A stretch of DNA of 64,000 nucleotides from Flavobacterium yafengii (GTDB taxonomy: Bacteria > Bacteroidota > Bacteroidia > Flavobacteriales > Flavobacteriaceae): positions 310,001 through 374,000 of the forward strand of contig NZ_JASCRY010000001.1 in assembly GCF_030010375.1 (NCBI RefSeq). The letters are read 5' to 3'. The notes beneath the pieces are model-generated. The model worked only from the letters and a program-made list of their open reading frames with translations. It was not told the origin of the DNA and searched no databases. Positions 54,836-63,152 of this stretch are shown in pieces; the first letter of the stretch is position 1, and the number at the start of each line of letters is the position of its first letter. Position numbers and translations under genes: made by a program.

Positions 54836-55314
54836 TGGCCACAGATGACACGGATTAAACGGATTTATATAGATTTTTAATTTTTTCTGTTGTTTGTAAA
54901 AATTAGTCTTTTAATTTCTGGTTTTTCTCCAAAGTTTAACAACAAACCTATTTCAATATTAGTAGCTTTTAAATAATTTAAAGTCTGAACATAATGTGCC
55001 TTCACTAAACTATCACAAGCCTTTAATTCTAAAATGATAAGATCATTGATTAGTAAATCAGCAAAAAAATCACCAACAAGTTCATTCTTATAATATACTT
55101 TAATTTGCTTTTGAGGTTCAACTTTAAAACCTTGTGATTTTAATTCCAAATACATTGCATTTTGATACACCTTTTCAAGAAAACCATAACCCAATTCATT
55201 GTAAACGTCATAAAAAACTTTTAAAATAGATTCCGATAATTCTTTGTGTAAAATTTCAGTCATTATTTAGTATTTAAAAATTAAAATCCGTTTAATCTGT
55301 GTCATCTGTGGCTA
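54836..55314. mobile_element. Putative small mobile module: GxxExxY gene in 29-bp inverted repeats
   Basis: The left arm at 54838-54866 (GCCACAGATGACACGG, then ATTAAACGGATTT) and the right arm at 55284-55312 are reverse complements with one mismatch in 29. They enclose just one gene (54877-55263). The unit sits between bioF and bioD, whose products act in the same pathway. The right arm supplies the bioF stop codon (TAG followed by CC). No transposase is inside. That it moves is inference from the arms, the cargo and the second, gene-less relative at 52791-52850. Confidence 0.65.
54877..55263 (-). CDS. GxxExxY family protein (PD-(D/E)XK nuclease-like)
   Basis: A 128-residue protein with the family signature GFLEKVY (G27, E30, Y33). 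It also has a likely PD-(D/E)XK core: D69 (FFADLLI), E79-x-K81 (ILELKAC) and a following helix with Q93 (HYVQTLNYLK). The fold is that of small nucleases such as Holliday-junction resolvases and restriction enzymes; the true activity of the family is, as far as I know, not established. It has no biotin-related feature, although it is placed between bioF and bioD. It lies inside paired 29-bp inverted repeats. Confidence 0.92.
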   Translation of the reverse strand: MTEILHKELSESILKVFYDVYNELGYGFLEKVYQNAMYLELKSQGFKVEPQKQIKVYYKNELVGDFFADLLINDLIILELKACDSLVKAHYVQTLNYLKATNIEIGLLLNFGEKPEIKRLIFTNNRKN

Positions 55315-56451
55315 AAAAACAAAAGTACTCAACAAACGCAACACTTCAGAGATTTCTTCCGTCGAATTATAACTGTGTAAACAAAAACGCAAACGTTCCT
55401 GTCCTTCGGGAACAGTTGGCGAAAGTATTGCTTTCACATCAAATCCTTTTTCCTGCAGTTGGTTAGCGATTGCTTTTACTTTTTCATTTCCTGGAATGAT
55501 AGCGGATTGTATCGCCGATTTGCTTCGAACAAAAAGCGGCTTTAATCCCAACATGTTTTTTTCCTGATTAAAAAAAACAATATTTTCTCTTAATTTTAAA
55601 ATTGAAGTCGAATCCTTTTTTAAATATTGGTATGCAATCAGAATTGTAGCAACCGAATGGGGTGAAAGCCCCGTTGTATAAATAAAACTTCGGGCAAAAT
55701 TTACTAAATAATCCCTCAATTCAACCGAGCCTAAAATCGCGGCTCCATGACAACCCAACCCTTTTCCGAAAGTCATAATGCGGGCAAAAACATGATTTTG
55801 CAAAACTAACATTTGTACGAATCCTTCTCCTTCTGTACCAAAAACGCCCAAAGCATGCGCTTCATCAACAACAAGATAACAATGATATTTATCTGAAAGC
55901 TGAACTAATTCTTCTAGATTTGGACAATCTCCATCCATAGAAAAAACAGATTCGGTGACGATATAAATATTGGTGTTTGGATTCCGTAAAATCAATTTTT
56001 CTAAATCTTCAAAATCATTGTGATTGAATTTATAGGCTTTGGCATTCGACAGTTGAATTCCGTCCCGAATAGAAGCATGACACAATTCATCGTATAAAAT
56101 CAGGTCGTTTTTTTGCGGAACAGCACTAAAAAAACCAACATTGGCATCATAGCCCGAATTAAAAATCAAAGCCGATTCAGATTTGTGAAACTTTGCAATA
56201 AAGTCTTCTGTTTCCTGATACAGTTTATGGTTTCCAGATAATAAACGAGAACCGGTTGCTCCGTTTTGAGTGATTTTATTAGTAATTAAATGCTGATGCG
56301 TCTCCTTAAAAATAATTTCTGACTGAGAAAAACCCAAGTAATCATTGGAAGAAAAATCAATCTTTTTACTTGACAAAGGTAATTTTCGCAAAGCATTATT
56401 CTGCTTTCTAATATCAAGTTTAGCGGATAGATTTTCTGGAAAATGTTTCAT
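55312..56451 (-). CDS. bioF: 8-amino-7-oxononanoate synthase
   Basis: PLP enzyme that condenses pimeloyl thioester with alanine to give KAPA. I chose the ATG at 56451 (379 residues, MKHFPENLSAKLDIRKQNN); the longer frame from 56520 runs through the -7 box. Visible: SNDYLGF, GATGSRLLSGNH, VVDEAHALGVFG (D196) and the PLP lysine K230 in MTFGKGLGCHGA. The protein is full length, and its TAG stop is the first codon of the neighbouring element's right arm. Confidence 0.96.
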   Translation of the reverse strand: MKHFPENLSAKLDIRKQNNALRKLPLSSKKIDFSSNDYLGFSQSEIIFKETHQHLITNKITQNGATGSRLLSGNHKLYQETEDFIAKFHKSESALIFNSGYDANVGFFSAVPQKNDLILYDELCHASIRDGIQLSNAKAYKFNHNDFEDLEKLILRNPNTNIYIVTESVFSMDGDCPNLEELVQLSDKYHCYLVVDEAHALGVFGTEGEGFVQMLVLQNHVFARIMTFGKGLGCHGAAILGSVELRDYLVNFARSFIYTTGLSPHSVATILIAYQYLKKDSTSILKLRENIVFFNQEKNMLGLKPLFVRSKSAIQSAIIPGNEKVKAIANQLQEKGFDVKAILSPTVPEGQERLRFCLHSYNSTEEISEVLRLLSTFVF

Positions 56452-56457
56452 AGTCAG

Positions 56458-56465
56458 CAAAAATA
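56458..56465 (-). promoter_or_regulatory. -7 box six bases from the bioF start
   Basis: The minus strand reads TATTTTTG followed by six bases and the bioF ATG. It is a full match to TAnnTTTG; no good -33 element is visible. It implies a leaderless or near-leaderless bioF mRNA. Confidence 0.45.
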
Positions 56466-56746
56466 AGCATCTTTTTTGGTTTATGGATTTTGCGCCATTT
56501 TTGTTTGCTGATTTCTTCAAATTAATGAGATTTGAAATACAAATTCTAATTTAGAATCCCATTTCATAAATAATAAAAATATAATCCGTTAAAAATTAAC
56601 AATTGAAAAATAGCAATGAAAAAAAAATCCATAAATTTTTCCGAAAACGGTTTCGATTTATAACTTTCATAAAATTATGTTAAAAAAAACTTAAAATTAA
56701 TATCGAAGATGTTAACCTATGAAATAGTTTTCTACTTTCGGCAAAT

Positions 56747-57286
56747 ATGAAACGAATTGCATCACTTTTTCTAATAGTAACGTTGTTCTACAACGTGATG
56801 GGATACTATCTGATGTTTGCTTATCAAGAGGAGCAAGCGTGGGTATCTTCTATGGAGAAAAAACATGATTCAGAGTTTCAAGTAATCAAATTGAACGCCA
56901 CTTTATACTCCTTTATCGAAGACACTGATTTTGAGTATGTAAATGAAGATGTGGTTATCAACAATAAAAGTTATCATATTTTCAAGAAAAGAATTCAAAA
57001 CAACATACTAAGTCTTTATTACTTGCGCAATTCACATCAAGATGCAATAAGTCAGGATTTAAAAGACATTGTTGACAATCAATTATTCAACGGATCCTCA
57101 TCAAAAGAGTCTCCAGTCAAAAAACTACTAAAATCTTTCCTAAAAGATTATGTAGCAAATACTGCTGTTTGCGTAGATTTTTCTCCAAAAACAGCTGTAC
57201 TTTCAAGTGAACCTATCATTATGCCAAACCAGGCGCTAGATTCCGGATACATTTCCGTATCGTATTCACCACCCGATTTCGTTTAA
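56747..57286 (+). CDS. Unknown exported protein
   Basis: A 179-residue protein with an N-terminal hydrophobic segment (MKRIASLFLIVTLFYNVMGYYLMFAY), either a signal peptide or a single anchor. The rest is polar, with alternating strands and helices and a C-terminal SYSPPDFV tail. I recall similar small proteins placed before outer-membrane receptor genes in Flavobacteriia, and here an outer-membrane-like protein follows after 488 bases, but I cannot assign a function. A near-consensus TACTTTCG lies just before the ATG. Confidence 0.75.
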   Translation: MKRIASLFLIVTLFYNVMGYYLMFAYQEEQAWVSSMEKKHDSEFQVIKLNATLYSFIEDTDFEYVNEDVVINNKSYHIFKKRIQNNILSLYYLRNSHQDAISQDLKDIVDNQLFNGSSSKESPVKKLLKSFLKDYVANTAVCVDFSPKTAVLSSEPIIMPNQALDSGYISVSYSPPDFV

Positions 57287-57774
57287 ATCTTCTTTCATTT
57301 TAGTGGAATCATTCGCTTTTATCTGGCATTTGTAAAGTCAAGATAATTCACGATTGCTTTTTAGCTAAATCTGTACATTTATTACATCCTTTTATTAGAA
57401 ATTATGCCCGTTATAAATACAAAATAGTCTTTTGTATTTTCCGAATTCGCTTTTTCGAATGAATTCAAAGGCCTATTTTGTATTTCTATTCTGGTATATT
57501 TTGTACAACTAGCTTTAAGAATCATGATTTAAATTGATTTGCAAATTCAAAAAATGGATTTTTAAAAGAGTTCTTTATTTCAAATGCAACCTTCAATCTA
57601 TCCTTTTTGCCTTGTAAAATCAACGAGACTTTTTGGCGAAAGCCAAAGTAGATCTTGCTTTACAGTGATACTAACTATCCACTAACTTATCTGTTTTTAA
57701 TGCCAAACTTCTTTTTAGAAAGAAGCAGTTGTTGGCCTGTTTTATACCATTAACCATTTTAAAAAACCAAAAAC
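57287..57774. other. 488-bp gene-free leader region
   Basis: No supported gene. It contains the inverted repeat at 57415-57485 and a stretch 57600-57770 without recognisable features. It may be a long 5' leader or control region of the following outer-membrane gene. Confidence 0.5.
57415..57485. repeat. 13-bp perfect inverted repeat with inner EcoRI-like repeats
   Basis: AAATACAAAATAG (57415-57427) pairs exactly with CTATTTTGTATTT (57473-57485). Inside, GAATTC occurs at 57443-57448 and 57461-57466, and TTTTGTATTT recurs. A long cruciform or RNA hairpin is possible. Confidence 0.6.
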
Positions 57775-58902
57775 TTGAAAAATTTATCCGCTTTACAATC
57801 CGCTTGTATTTTTATCCTATTCCTTACAATTGCTTTTAACACCCAAAATATATCAGCCCAAGGTTGCGTCGCCATTAAAGGTAATGCCACAAGTTGTATG
57901 TCAATACACCCTGACAGTACTAATGTCTCCGGATGGCAATTTGCCAGCAGTGGTCGCTATTTTAGATCATTCAGACACTTTTCAGGAACAGAAGAAAACA
58001 AAGACAGATTAGTGCAAAAAACAGAAGTTATCAATTACACTTCCGTTTTCAATCTTTCACTTACCCGAATATTAAACAACCGCTGGTCCGTTATGGTCGA
58101 CCTTCCCATTTCAAACAATGTTCGCTCTTCATTGTACGAACATGGATTGGTAAATGGGACTTACGTAAAAAGAGAAAGACATTCAACTAGTTCGTTTGGA
58201 ATAGGAGATATTAGATTCGCAGCTTACAGATGGATGTTAGACCCAGCAAAAAGCACAAAAGGAAACATACAACTAGGATTGGGGATAAAATTACCAACCG
58301 GTGATTATGACTACAAAGATTATTTTTACAATGTGGGTCCAAACGGGACTAAAGAATTACGCACAGTAGATCAATCCATCCAATTAGGAGATGGCGGTAC
58401 TGGATTTACTTTTGAATTAAATACCTTTTACAACTTCATAGAGAACTTTGGAGTTTACGGTAATTTCTATTATTTGATTAATCCTCGTGAGCAAAATGGC
58501 ACGAGAACCTATAGAGAAACAATAGCATCACGATTAGCTAACGAAGCTATTATGAGTGTGCCGGATCAATATATGTTTAGAGCAGGTTTCAATTATTCTG
58601 TAAATCAAATAAAAGGATTGTCTTTAGCCGCAGGTGCACGATTAGAAGGTATTCCTGTTTATGACCTTGTGGGTGGCAGTGGAGATTTCCGTCGTCCAGG
58701 TTATATCTGGTCAGTAGAACCTTCTGTAAACTATGAGTATAAAAAAGTAGTCTTGTTTGCATCGGTACCATTTGCAGTGGTTCGTAACCGTACTCAAAGT
58801 GTAACCGACAAAGAAAATTCTGTAACAACAGGTACTCATGTTCAGGGTGACGCGGCATTTGCTGATTACACCATTAACATTGGTATATCAACCAGATTTT
58901 AA
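57775..58902 (+). CDS. Outer-membrane beta-barrel-like protein (transporter type)
   Basis: A 375-residue protein starting at a TTG (57775), chosen because it gives a complete signal peptide (MKNLSALQSACIFILFLTIAFNTQNISAQ). After a short Cys-containing segment (GCVAIKGNATSC) the chain shows alternating amphipathic strands and ends in ISTRF, with the terminal Phe typical of outer-membrane barrels. It resembles porin-like proteins annotated as transporters, in the way MetA-pathway phenol proteins are, but the substrate is unknown. It is followed closely by a second barrel-like protein and a PAP2/haloperoxidase-type gene. Confidence 0.75.
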   Translation: MKNLSALQSACIFILFLTIAFNTQNISAQGCVAIKGNATSCMSIHPDSTNVSGWQFASSGRYFRSFRHFSGTEENKDRLVQKTEVINYTSVFNLSLTRILNNRWSVMVDLPISNNVRSSLYEHGLVNGTYVKRERHSTSSFGIGDIRFAAYRWMLDPAKSTKGNIQLGLGIKLPTGDYDYKDYFYNVGPNGTKELRTVDQSIQLGDGGTGFTFELNTFYNFIENFGVYGNFYYLINPREQNGTRTYRETIASRLANEAIMSVPDQYMFRAGFNYSVNQIKGLSLAAGARLEGIPVYDLVGGSGDFRRPGYIWSVEPSVNYEYKKVVLFASVPFAVVRNRTQSVTDKENSVTTGTHVQGDAAFADYTINIGISTRF

Positions 58903-58984
58903 CATTACCTGCGGTAGCAATAATAAAAACAACACACTTTTAAACAATAAAATACCAAACCACTAACCAAAAAACCATTTTTTA

Positions 58985-59908
58985 ATGAAAAAATTTTATC
59001 TGAGTTGCCTGCTATTGGCACCTTTATTTATGAATGCTCAAACAGAGATTGATGGCATTATGATGAGCAAAAACAATTTTTGTTTTGGAGCTGTATACCA
59101 ATATAGCAGCTGGGACGAATATTGGGAAGGAACATTTAAAAGAGAAAATCTTAATCTGGGTACTGTTTCTACAAAATCTGTTGCACTGATGGGAAACTAC
59201 GGTGTTTCTGATAAATTGAATATTATTTTCAGTCTTCCTTATGTAGAAACAAAAGCTTCTGCAGGAACAATGGAAGGTCAAAAAGGATTGCAAGATCTAT
59301 CGTTAACGATAAAATACATGCCTTTTGAAAAAATAATTGGAAAAGCAACCTACTCTTTATATGCTTTAGGAGGACTTTCGGCTCCAGTTTCTAATTATTC
59401 AGCTGATTATTTGCCTTTAAGTCTTGGTCTAAAAAGCAAGACTGCTTCTTTACGATTGATGGGTGATTATCAAAGAGGTCGTTTTTTCAGCACTGTTTCC
59501 GGAGCGTATGTAAAAAGAGCGAACATAACCATTGACAGAAATTCCTATTACACCAACGAAATACATTACACCAATGAAGTTGACATGCCAGACGCTATTT
59601 CGGTAAACTTCAGAATAGGGTATCGCTCAAACAGATTAATAGCCGAGGCAGTGTTAGATAACTGGGTTACACAATCTGGAGGATTTGACATTACAAAAAA
59701 CAATATGCCTTTTCCAAGCAATACAATGAATGCGTTAAAAGTAGGTGTGAACAGTAAATATACACTCAAGAAAATACCGGCATTATCTATTATTGGAGGA
59801 TGCAATTTTGTTACAGAAGGCAGAAATGTTGGACAATCGAATACCTTTTATGGCGGTTTATTTTATATCCTTAATTTAAAAAAATCAACTCAAGAAAATG
59901 AAAAATAA
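58985..59908 (+). CDS. Second outer-membrane beta-barrel-like protein
   Basis: A 307-residue exported protein (signal MKKFYLSCLLLAPLFMNAQ). It has regularly spaced amphipathic strands (KSVALMGNYGVSDKLNIIFSLPYVET, LSLTIKYMPF, ISVNFRIGYRSN), so an outer-membrane barrel is likely. No binding motif is recognised. Its last codons overlap the start of the next gene by 11 bases, which ties it to the phosphatase/haloperoxidase-like lipoprotein. Confidence 0.75.
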   Translation: MKKFYLSCLLLAPLFMNAQTEIDGIMMSKNNFCFGAVYQYSSWDEYWEGTFKRENLNLGTVSTKSVALMGNYGVSDKLNIIFSLPYVETKASAGTMEGQKGLQDLSLTIKYMPFEKIIGKATYSLYALGGLSAPVSNYSADYLPLSLGLKSKTASLRLMGDYQRGRFFSTVSGAYVKRANITIDRNSYYTNEIHYTNEVDMPDAISVNFRIGYRSNRLIAEAVLDNWVTQSGGFDITKNNMPFPSNTMNALKVGVNSKYTLKKIPALSIIGGCNFVTEGRNVGQSNTFYGGLFYILNLKKSTQENEK

Positions 59909-61454
59909 AATACAAAAAATAGCCTATAACAGTCTTTTGGTTTTGTTTCTTACGCTGAACTATTCTTGTAGTGACGAGTTAACAGAACGCAACGAGCAAT
60001 TTCCTCAATTGAATCCAGCCAATACAGACGAATTAGCCGGAACCTGGAAAACATTCTTATTGACTACACCAAATGAATTTTCTTTGGATGCGCCAATAGC
60101 AGCCAACACACCTGCTTTTACAAGAGAAATTAACGAAATAAAAAGTTATCAGGCAAGCATAACGCCGGAGCAGAAAAAAATAATAAAATACTGGAGCGCC
60201 GGAGGTGTTTTACGTTGGAATGAAATCATGCGAACATTAGTGGCAAGACACAATCGTCCACCGTATCAAAATGAAGACGGAACATATCCTGCACCGTCCG
60301 GAGCAAATCCATTTGCAAATCCTGAATTTCCTTTTTCAAATCCCCCATACGCAGCCAGAGCTTATGCTTATGTGAGTGCGGCGCAATACGATGCGATGAT
60401 TGCAACTTGGCATTATAAAAAACTGTATAATAGAGCTGCACCTTTTACGGTTGATGCTACTTTACCGGTTTTAATCCCAAAAAGCAGCTTGCCTTCCTAT
60501 CCATCTGAAGATGCTGTTTTAGCTGGAGTTACGGTTGAATTATTAAAATTATTGTTCCCAACAGAAATCGCTTACATACAAGAAAAAGCAGAGGAACAAA
60601 AATTATATCGCATTATTAGTGGTGCCAATGTTCGAAGTGATGTTGATGCAGGAATTATTTTAGGCAGAAAAATTGCAGGCAAATTTATCGCCAGAGCTGC
60701 TTCTGATGGAACTGGTGCTGCTATTGGTAATCAAGCGCTTTGGACCCAACTTGAAACTCAAACTGCAGCTACCGGAGAAACTCCATGGATATCATTAGAT
60801 GTGCCTGCAAGACCTCCAATGTTGCCATTGTTTGGAAAAGTAAAATCATTCCTTATGACGCCTGAAATGGTTGTTGCCAGTCGTCCGGTTCCACCGCCTT
60901 CTACAAAGTCAGAACAGTTTGCAAAGGAATTAGCTGAAGTAAAAAGCTATGGAAAAAATGCCACTAGAAAGAACATGGAAATCGTTACTTTTTGGGCTGA
61001 TGGCGTAGGAACTTATACGCCTCCCGGACACTGGAATGCAATTGCATCAGAGTCGTTTGTAGAACTAAATTATAGTGAAGTACGATGGGCTAGAAATCTA
61101 GCGTTGCTAAATATTGCCATGATGGATGCGGCTATCAGCTGTTGGGATGCAAAATACACTTACTTTAATCCAAGACCGTCTCAAGTAGATCCTTCTATAA
61201 AAACATTAACAGGAACTCCTAATTTTCCTTCGTATGTATCAGGACACTCCACGTTTAGCGGAGCGGCCTGCATAGTTTTATCACATATCATCCCCACAAA
61301 AGCGCAAAATTTTATAGCTATGGCAAAAGAAGCTTCGGATTCCAGAATGTTTGGATGCATTCATTACAGAAGCGATTGCGAAAAAGGACTTGAATTAGGC
61401 GAAAAAGTAGGCGGTTTTGCTGTTGCAAGAGCCCTTACTGATGGCGCCGAATAA
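59898..61454 (+). CDS. PAP2 / vanadium haloperoxidase-like lipoprotein
   Basis: A 518-residue protein with a lipoprotein signal (LTLNYSC, Cys about residue 24). The three acid-phosphatase/haloperoxidase motifs are complete in the C-terminal half: K-x6-RP (KYTYFNPRP), PSYVSGHS, and SR-x5-H-x3-D (SRMFGCIHYRSD). The first half (with YWSAGGVLRWNE and YPSEDAVLAGV) looks like a degenerate copy of the fold. It could be a periplasmic phosphatase or a vanadium-dependent haloperoxidase; the motifs alone do not separate them. Co-translated with the preceding barrel-like gene. Confidence 0.88.
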   Translation: MKNKIQKIAYNSLLVLFLTLNYSCSDELTERNEQFPQLNPANTDELAGTWKTFLLTTPNEFSLDAPIAANTPAFTREINEIKSYQASITPEQKKIIKYWSAGGVLRWNEIMRTLVARHNRPPYQNEDGTYPAPSGANPFANPEFPFSNPPYAARAYAYVSAAQYDAMIATWHYKKLYNRAAPFTVDATLPVLIPKSSLPSYPSEDAVLAGVTVELLKLLFPTEIAYIQEKAEEQKLYRIISGANVRSDVDAGIILGRKIAGKFIARAASDGTGAAIGNQALWTQLETQTAATGETPWISLDVPARPPMLPLFGKVKSFLMTPEMVVASRPVPPPSTKSEQFAKELAEVKSYGKNATRKNMEIVTFWADGVGTYTPPGHWNAIASESFVELNYSEVRWARNLALLNIAMMDAAISCWDAKYTYFNPRPSQVDPSIKTLTGTPNFPSYVSGHSTFSGAACIVLSHIIPTKAQNFIAMAKEASDSRMFGCIHYRSDCEKGLELGEKVGGFAVARALTDGAE

Positions 61455-61518
61455 TTTTAAATAATTAAGTTGATACTTTGTTTTAATGGTTTGTTTTAAT
61501 ATCTCATTTTATCAACTA

Positions 61519-61556
61519 AAGCCTAACAGACGTTGGAAATCTGTTAGGCTTTTTTA
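61519..61556 (+). terminator. Rho-independent terminator
   Basis: AAGCCTAACAGA / TCTGTTAGGCTT, a perfect 12-bp stem with a CGTTGGAAA loop and a T run. The arms are nearly the same as in the terminator at 62743. Confidence 0.92.
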
Positions 61557-61637
61557 TTTTTTAGAACCTAAAAAAAATAGAATCATAATTCTATGACAAA
61601 AAATAAAACTCAAACAATCCATTAAATACCTTTAATA

Positions 61638-62105
61638 ATGAAACCGACATTCAACGCTTATTATTTTATTTTCAGTAAAAAAATGGAAAAATACAGTGTC
61701 AATATGATGCGAATTTCTCTGGCAATAATTTACGTTTGGTTTGGTGCGTTGAAAATTTTTGGTATGAGTCCAGCCGGCGAATTAGTAGAACAAACCGTTT
61801 ATTGGTTTAAACCCGAAATATTTATTCCAATTCTTGGTATTTGCGAAGTACTTATAGGTCTTGGCTTGCTCATAAAACGTTTTATCCCTTATACAATTGT
61901 ATTATTATTAATGCACATGGCGGCCACCTTTTTTCCTGTTTTTATTCTAAAAACAATCTGTTTTGATACTTTTCCTTACTGTCCTACTTTGGCTGGGCAA
62001 TACATAATCAAAAATCTTATTCTAATTTCCGGAGCCCTTGTGGTTGCAGGAAAATACAATGAAAGGTATTATGCAGAAATGAATTTAAAATTAAGCGAAA
62101 AATAA
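61638..62105 (+). CDS. DoxX-like small membrane protein
   Basis: A 155-residue inner-membrane protein with four hydrophobic segments and the DoxX-type pattern: ISLAIIYVWFGALKIFGMSPAGE near the first helix, then ILGICEVLIGLGLLIK, and GQYIIKNLILISGALVVAGK near the end. The family has no settled function; some members are linked to redox or thiosulfate metabolism. It has its own transcript unit, after a terminator. An internal ATG at residue 16 is an alternative start. Confidence 0.8.
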   Translation: MKPTFNAYYFIFSKKMEKYSVNMMRISLAIIYVWFGALKIFGMSPAGELVEQTVYWFKPEIFIPILGICEVLIGLGLLIKRFIPYTIVLLLMHMAATFFPVFILKTICFDTFPYCPTLAGQYIIKNLILISGALVVAGKYNERYYAEMNLKLSEK

Positions 62106-62199
62106 AAATCCAAATCCATTTCGTGTAATCAAAGATTTTATAATTTTATAATTACAGATAGTAAAATACCATTCATTAATCCGTGATCAATAAAATTAA

Positions 62200-62742
62200 A
62201 TGAAACCTATACTTTATAAAAGAGCGTCAACTCTAGACGAATTGGAACAAATTAGAACACTCCAATTACAAAATAGCTCTCAGAATATAAGTTCTGAAGA
62301 AAAACTTCAAGAAGGATTTGTTACCGTACAACACTCCGTCGCCTTATTAGAACAAATGAATTCCGCTTGCGCACATATTATTGCCAAAGACAATGATATC
62401 GTAGTAGGTTTTGCATTGGTAATGCTTTCTGGCTTTAGAAACGAAATTGAGGTTCTTATACCCCTATTTGAAAGAATCGATGAATTAGTACCTAAAGACA
62501 AAACCTATGTTGTAATGGGACAAATTTGCATAGATAAAAACCATAGAAAACAGGGAATATTCCGAGGACTTTATCATTTTTATAAAGAGGAGCTGCACCA
62601 TGAATTTGATTATTTAATCACCGAAGTTGCCGCTATGAACCTTCGTTCCATGTCAGCACACGAAGCAGCTGGGTTCAAAATAATTGATACTTTTGAAGAA
62701 GATGGAATTGTTTGGAATATTATGCTTTGGGATTGGACATAA
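62200..62742 (+). CDS. GNAT-family N-acetyltransferase
   Basis: A 180-residue cytoplasmic enzyme with a GNAT fold. The acetyl-CoA-binding region is YVVMGQICIDKNHRKQGIFRGLYHFYKEEL (about 104-133, with the R/Q-x-x-G-x-x loop as RKQGIF). Motif B is EVAAMNLRSMSAHEAAGFKII. The substrate is unknown. It is followed by a terminator and converges on atpC. Confidence 0.9.
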   Translation: MKPILYKRASTLDELEQIRTLQLQNSSQNISSEEKLQEGFVTVQHSVALLEQMNSACAHIIAKDNDIVVGFALVMLSGFRNEIEVLIPLFERIDELVPKDKTYVVMGQICIDKNHRKQGIFRGLYHFYKEELHHEFDYLITEVAAMNLRSMSAHEAAGFKIIDTFEEDGIVWNIMLWDWT

Positions 62743-62776
62743 AAAAAGCCTAACAATTCTGTTAGGCTTTCATTTT
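62743..62776. terminator. Bidirectional terminator between GNAT gene and atpC
   Basis: AAAGCCTAACA / TGTTAGGCTTT around ATTC, with A and T runs on both sides, placed between convergent genes. Confidence 0.88.
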
Positions 62777-62793
62777 TTATAATCGAGACTACT

Positions 62794-63075
62794 TTAGTCC
62801 GCTAAAATAATAACTTTATTATCTTTCATTTCAATTGTTCCTGAATTGATTGCTAGCGTATAATTTTGATCATCTATCTTCGTGAATTTACTTGCTACTT
62901 CTTTTGCGAAAGCGAAAGTAGAAGCTGTAATTTTCACGACACCTTTTCCTAAAATAGAAACGATTGGCGCGTGGTTATTCAAAATCTGAAAGCTTCCATC
63001 AACTCCTGGCAATGTAACCGAAGTCACTTCTGCTGAAAATAATTTTGCTTCTGGTGATACTATTTCTAAAATCAT
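62794..63075 (-). CDS. atpC: ATP synthase epsilon subunit
   Basis: Central-stalk subunit of F1 ATP synthase. The 93-residue product covers only the N-terminal beta-sandwich (MILEIVSPEAKLFSAEVTSVTLPGVDGSFQILNNHAPIVSIL). The C-terminal two-helix domain found in longer homologues such as E. coli (about 139 residues), which can inhibit the enzyme, is missing. No frameshift is visible, so the short form seems native. It is last in the atp run after atpD. Confidence 0.93.
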   Translation of the reverse strand: MILEIVSPEAKLFSAEVTSVTLPGVDGSFQILNNHAPIVSILGKGVVKITASTFAFAKEVASKFTKIDDQNYTLAINSGTIEMKDNKVIILAD

Positions 63076-63152
63076 AATTTTTTCAATTATGAATTATGAA
63101 TTATAAATTATTTGAGGCTACCCAATTCATAATTTATAATTTATAATTCTTT
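63076..63152. repeat. AT-rich palindromic gap (atpD-atpC)
   Basis: GAATTATGAATTATAAATTA on one side and ATAATTTATAATTTATAATT on the other are largely complementary around GAGGCTACCC, so the gap can form a long weak hairpin. It shares words with the gaps at 10030 and 12464. No gene is present. Confidence 0.5.
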
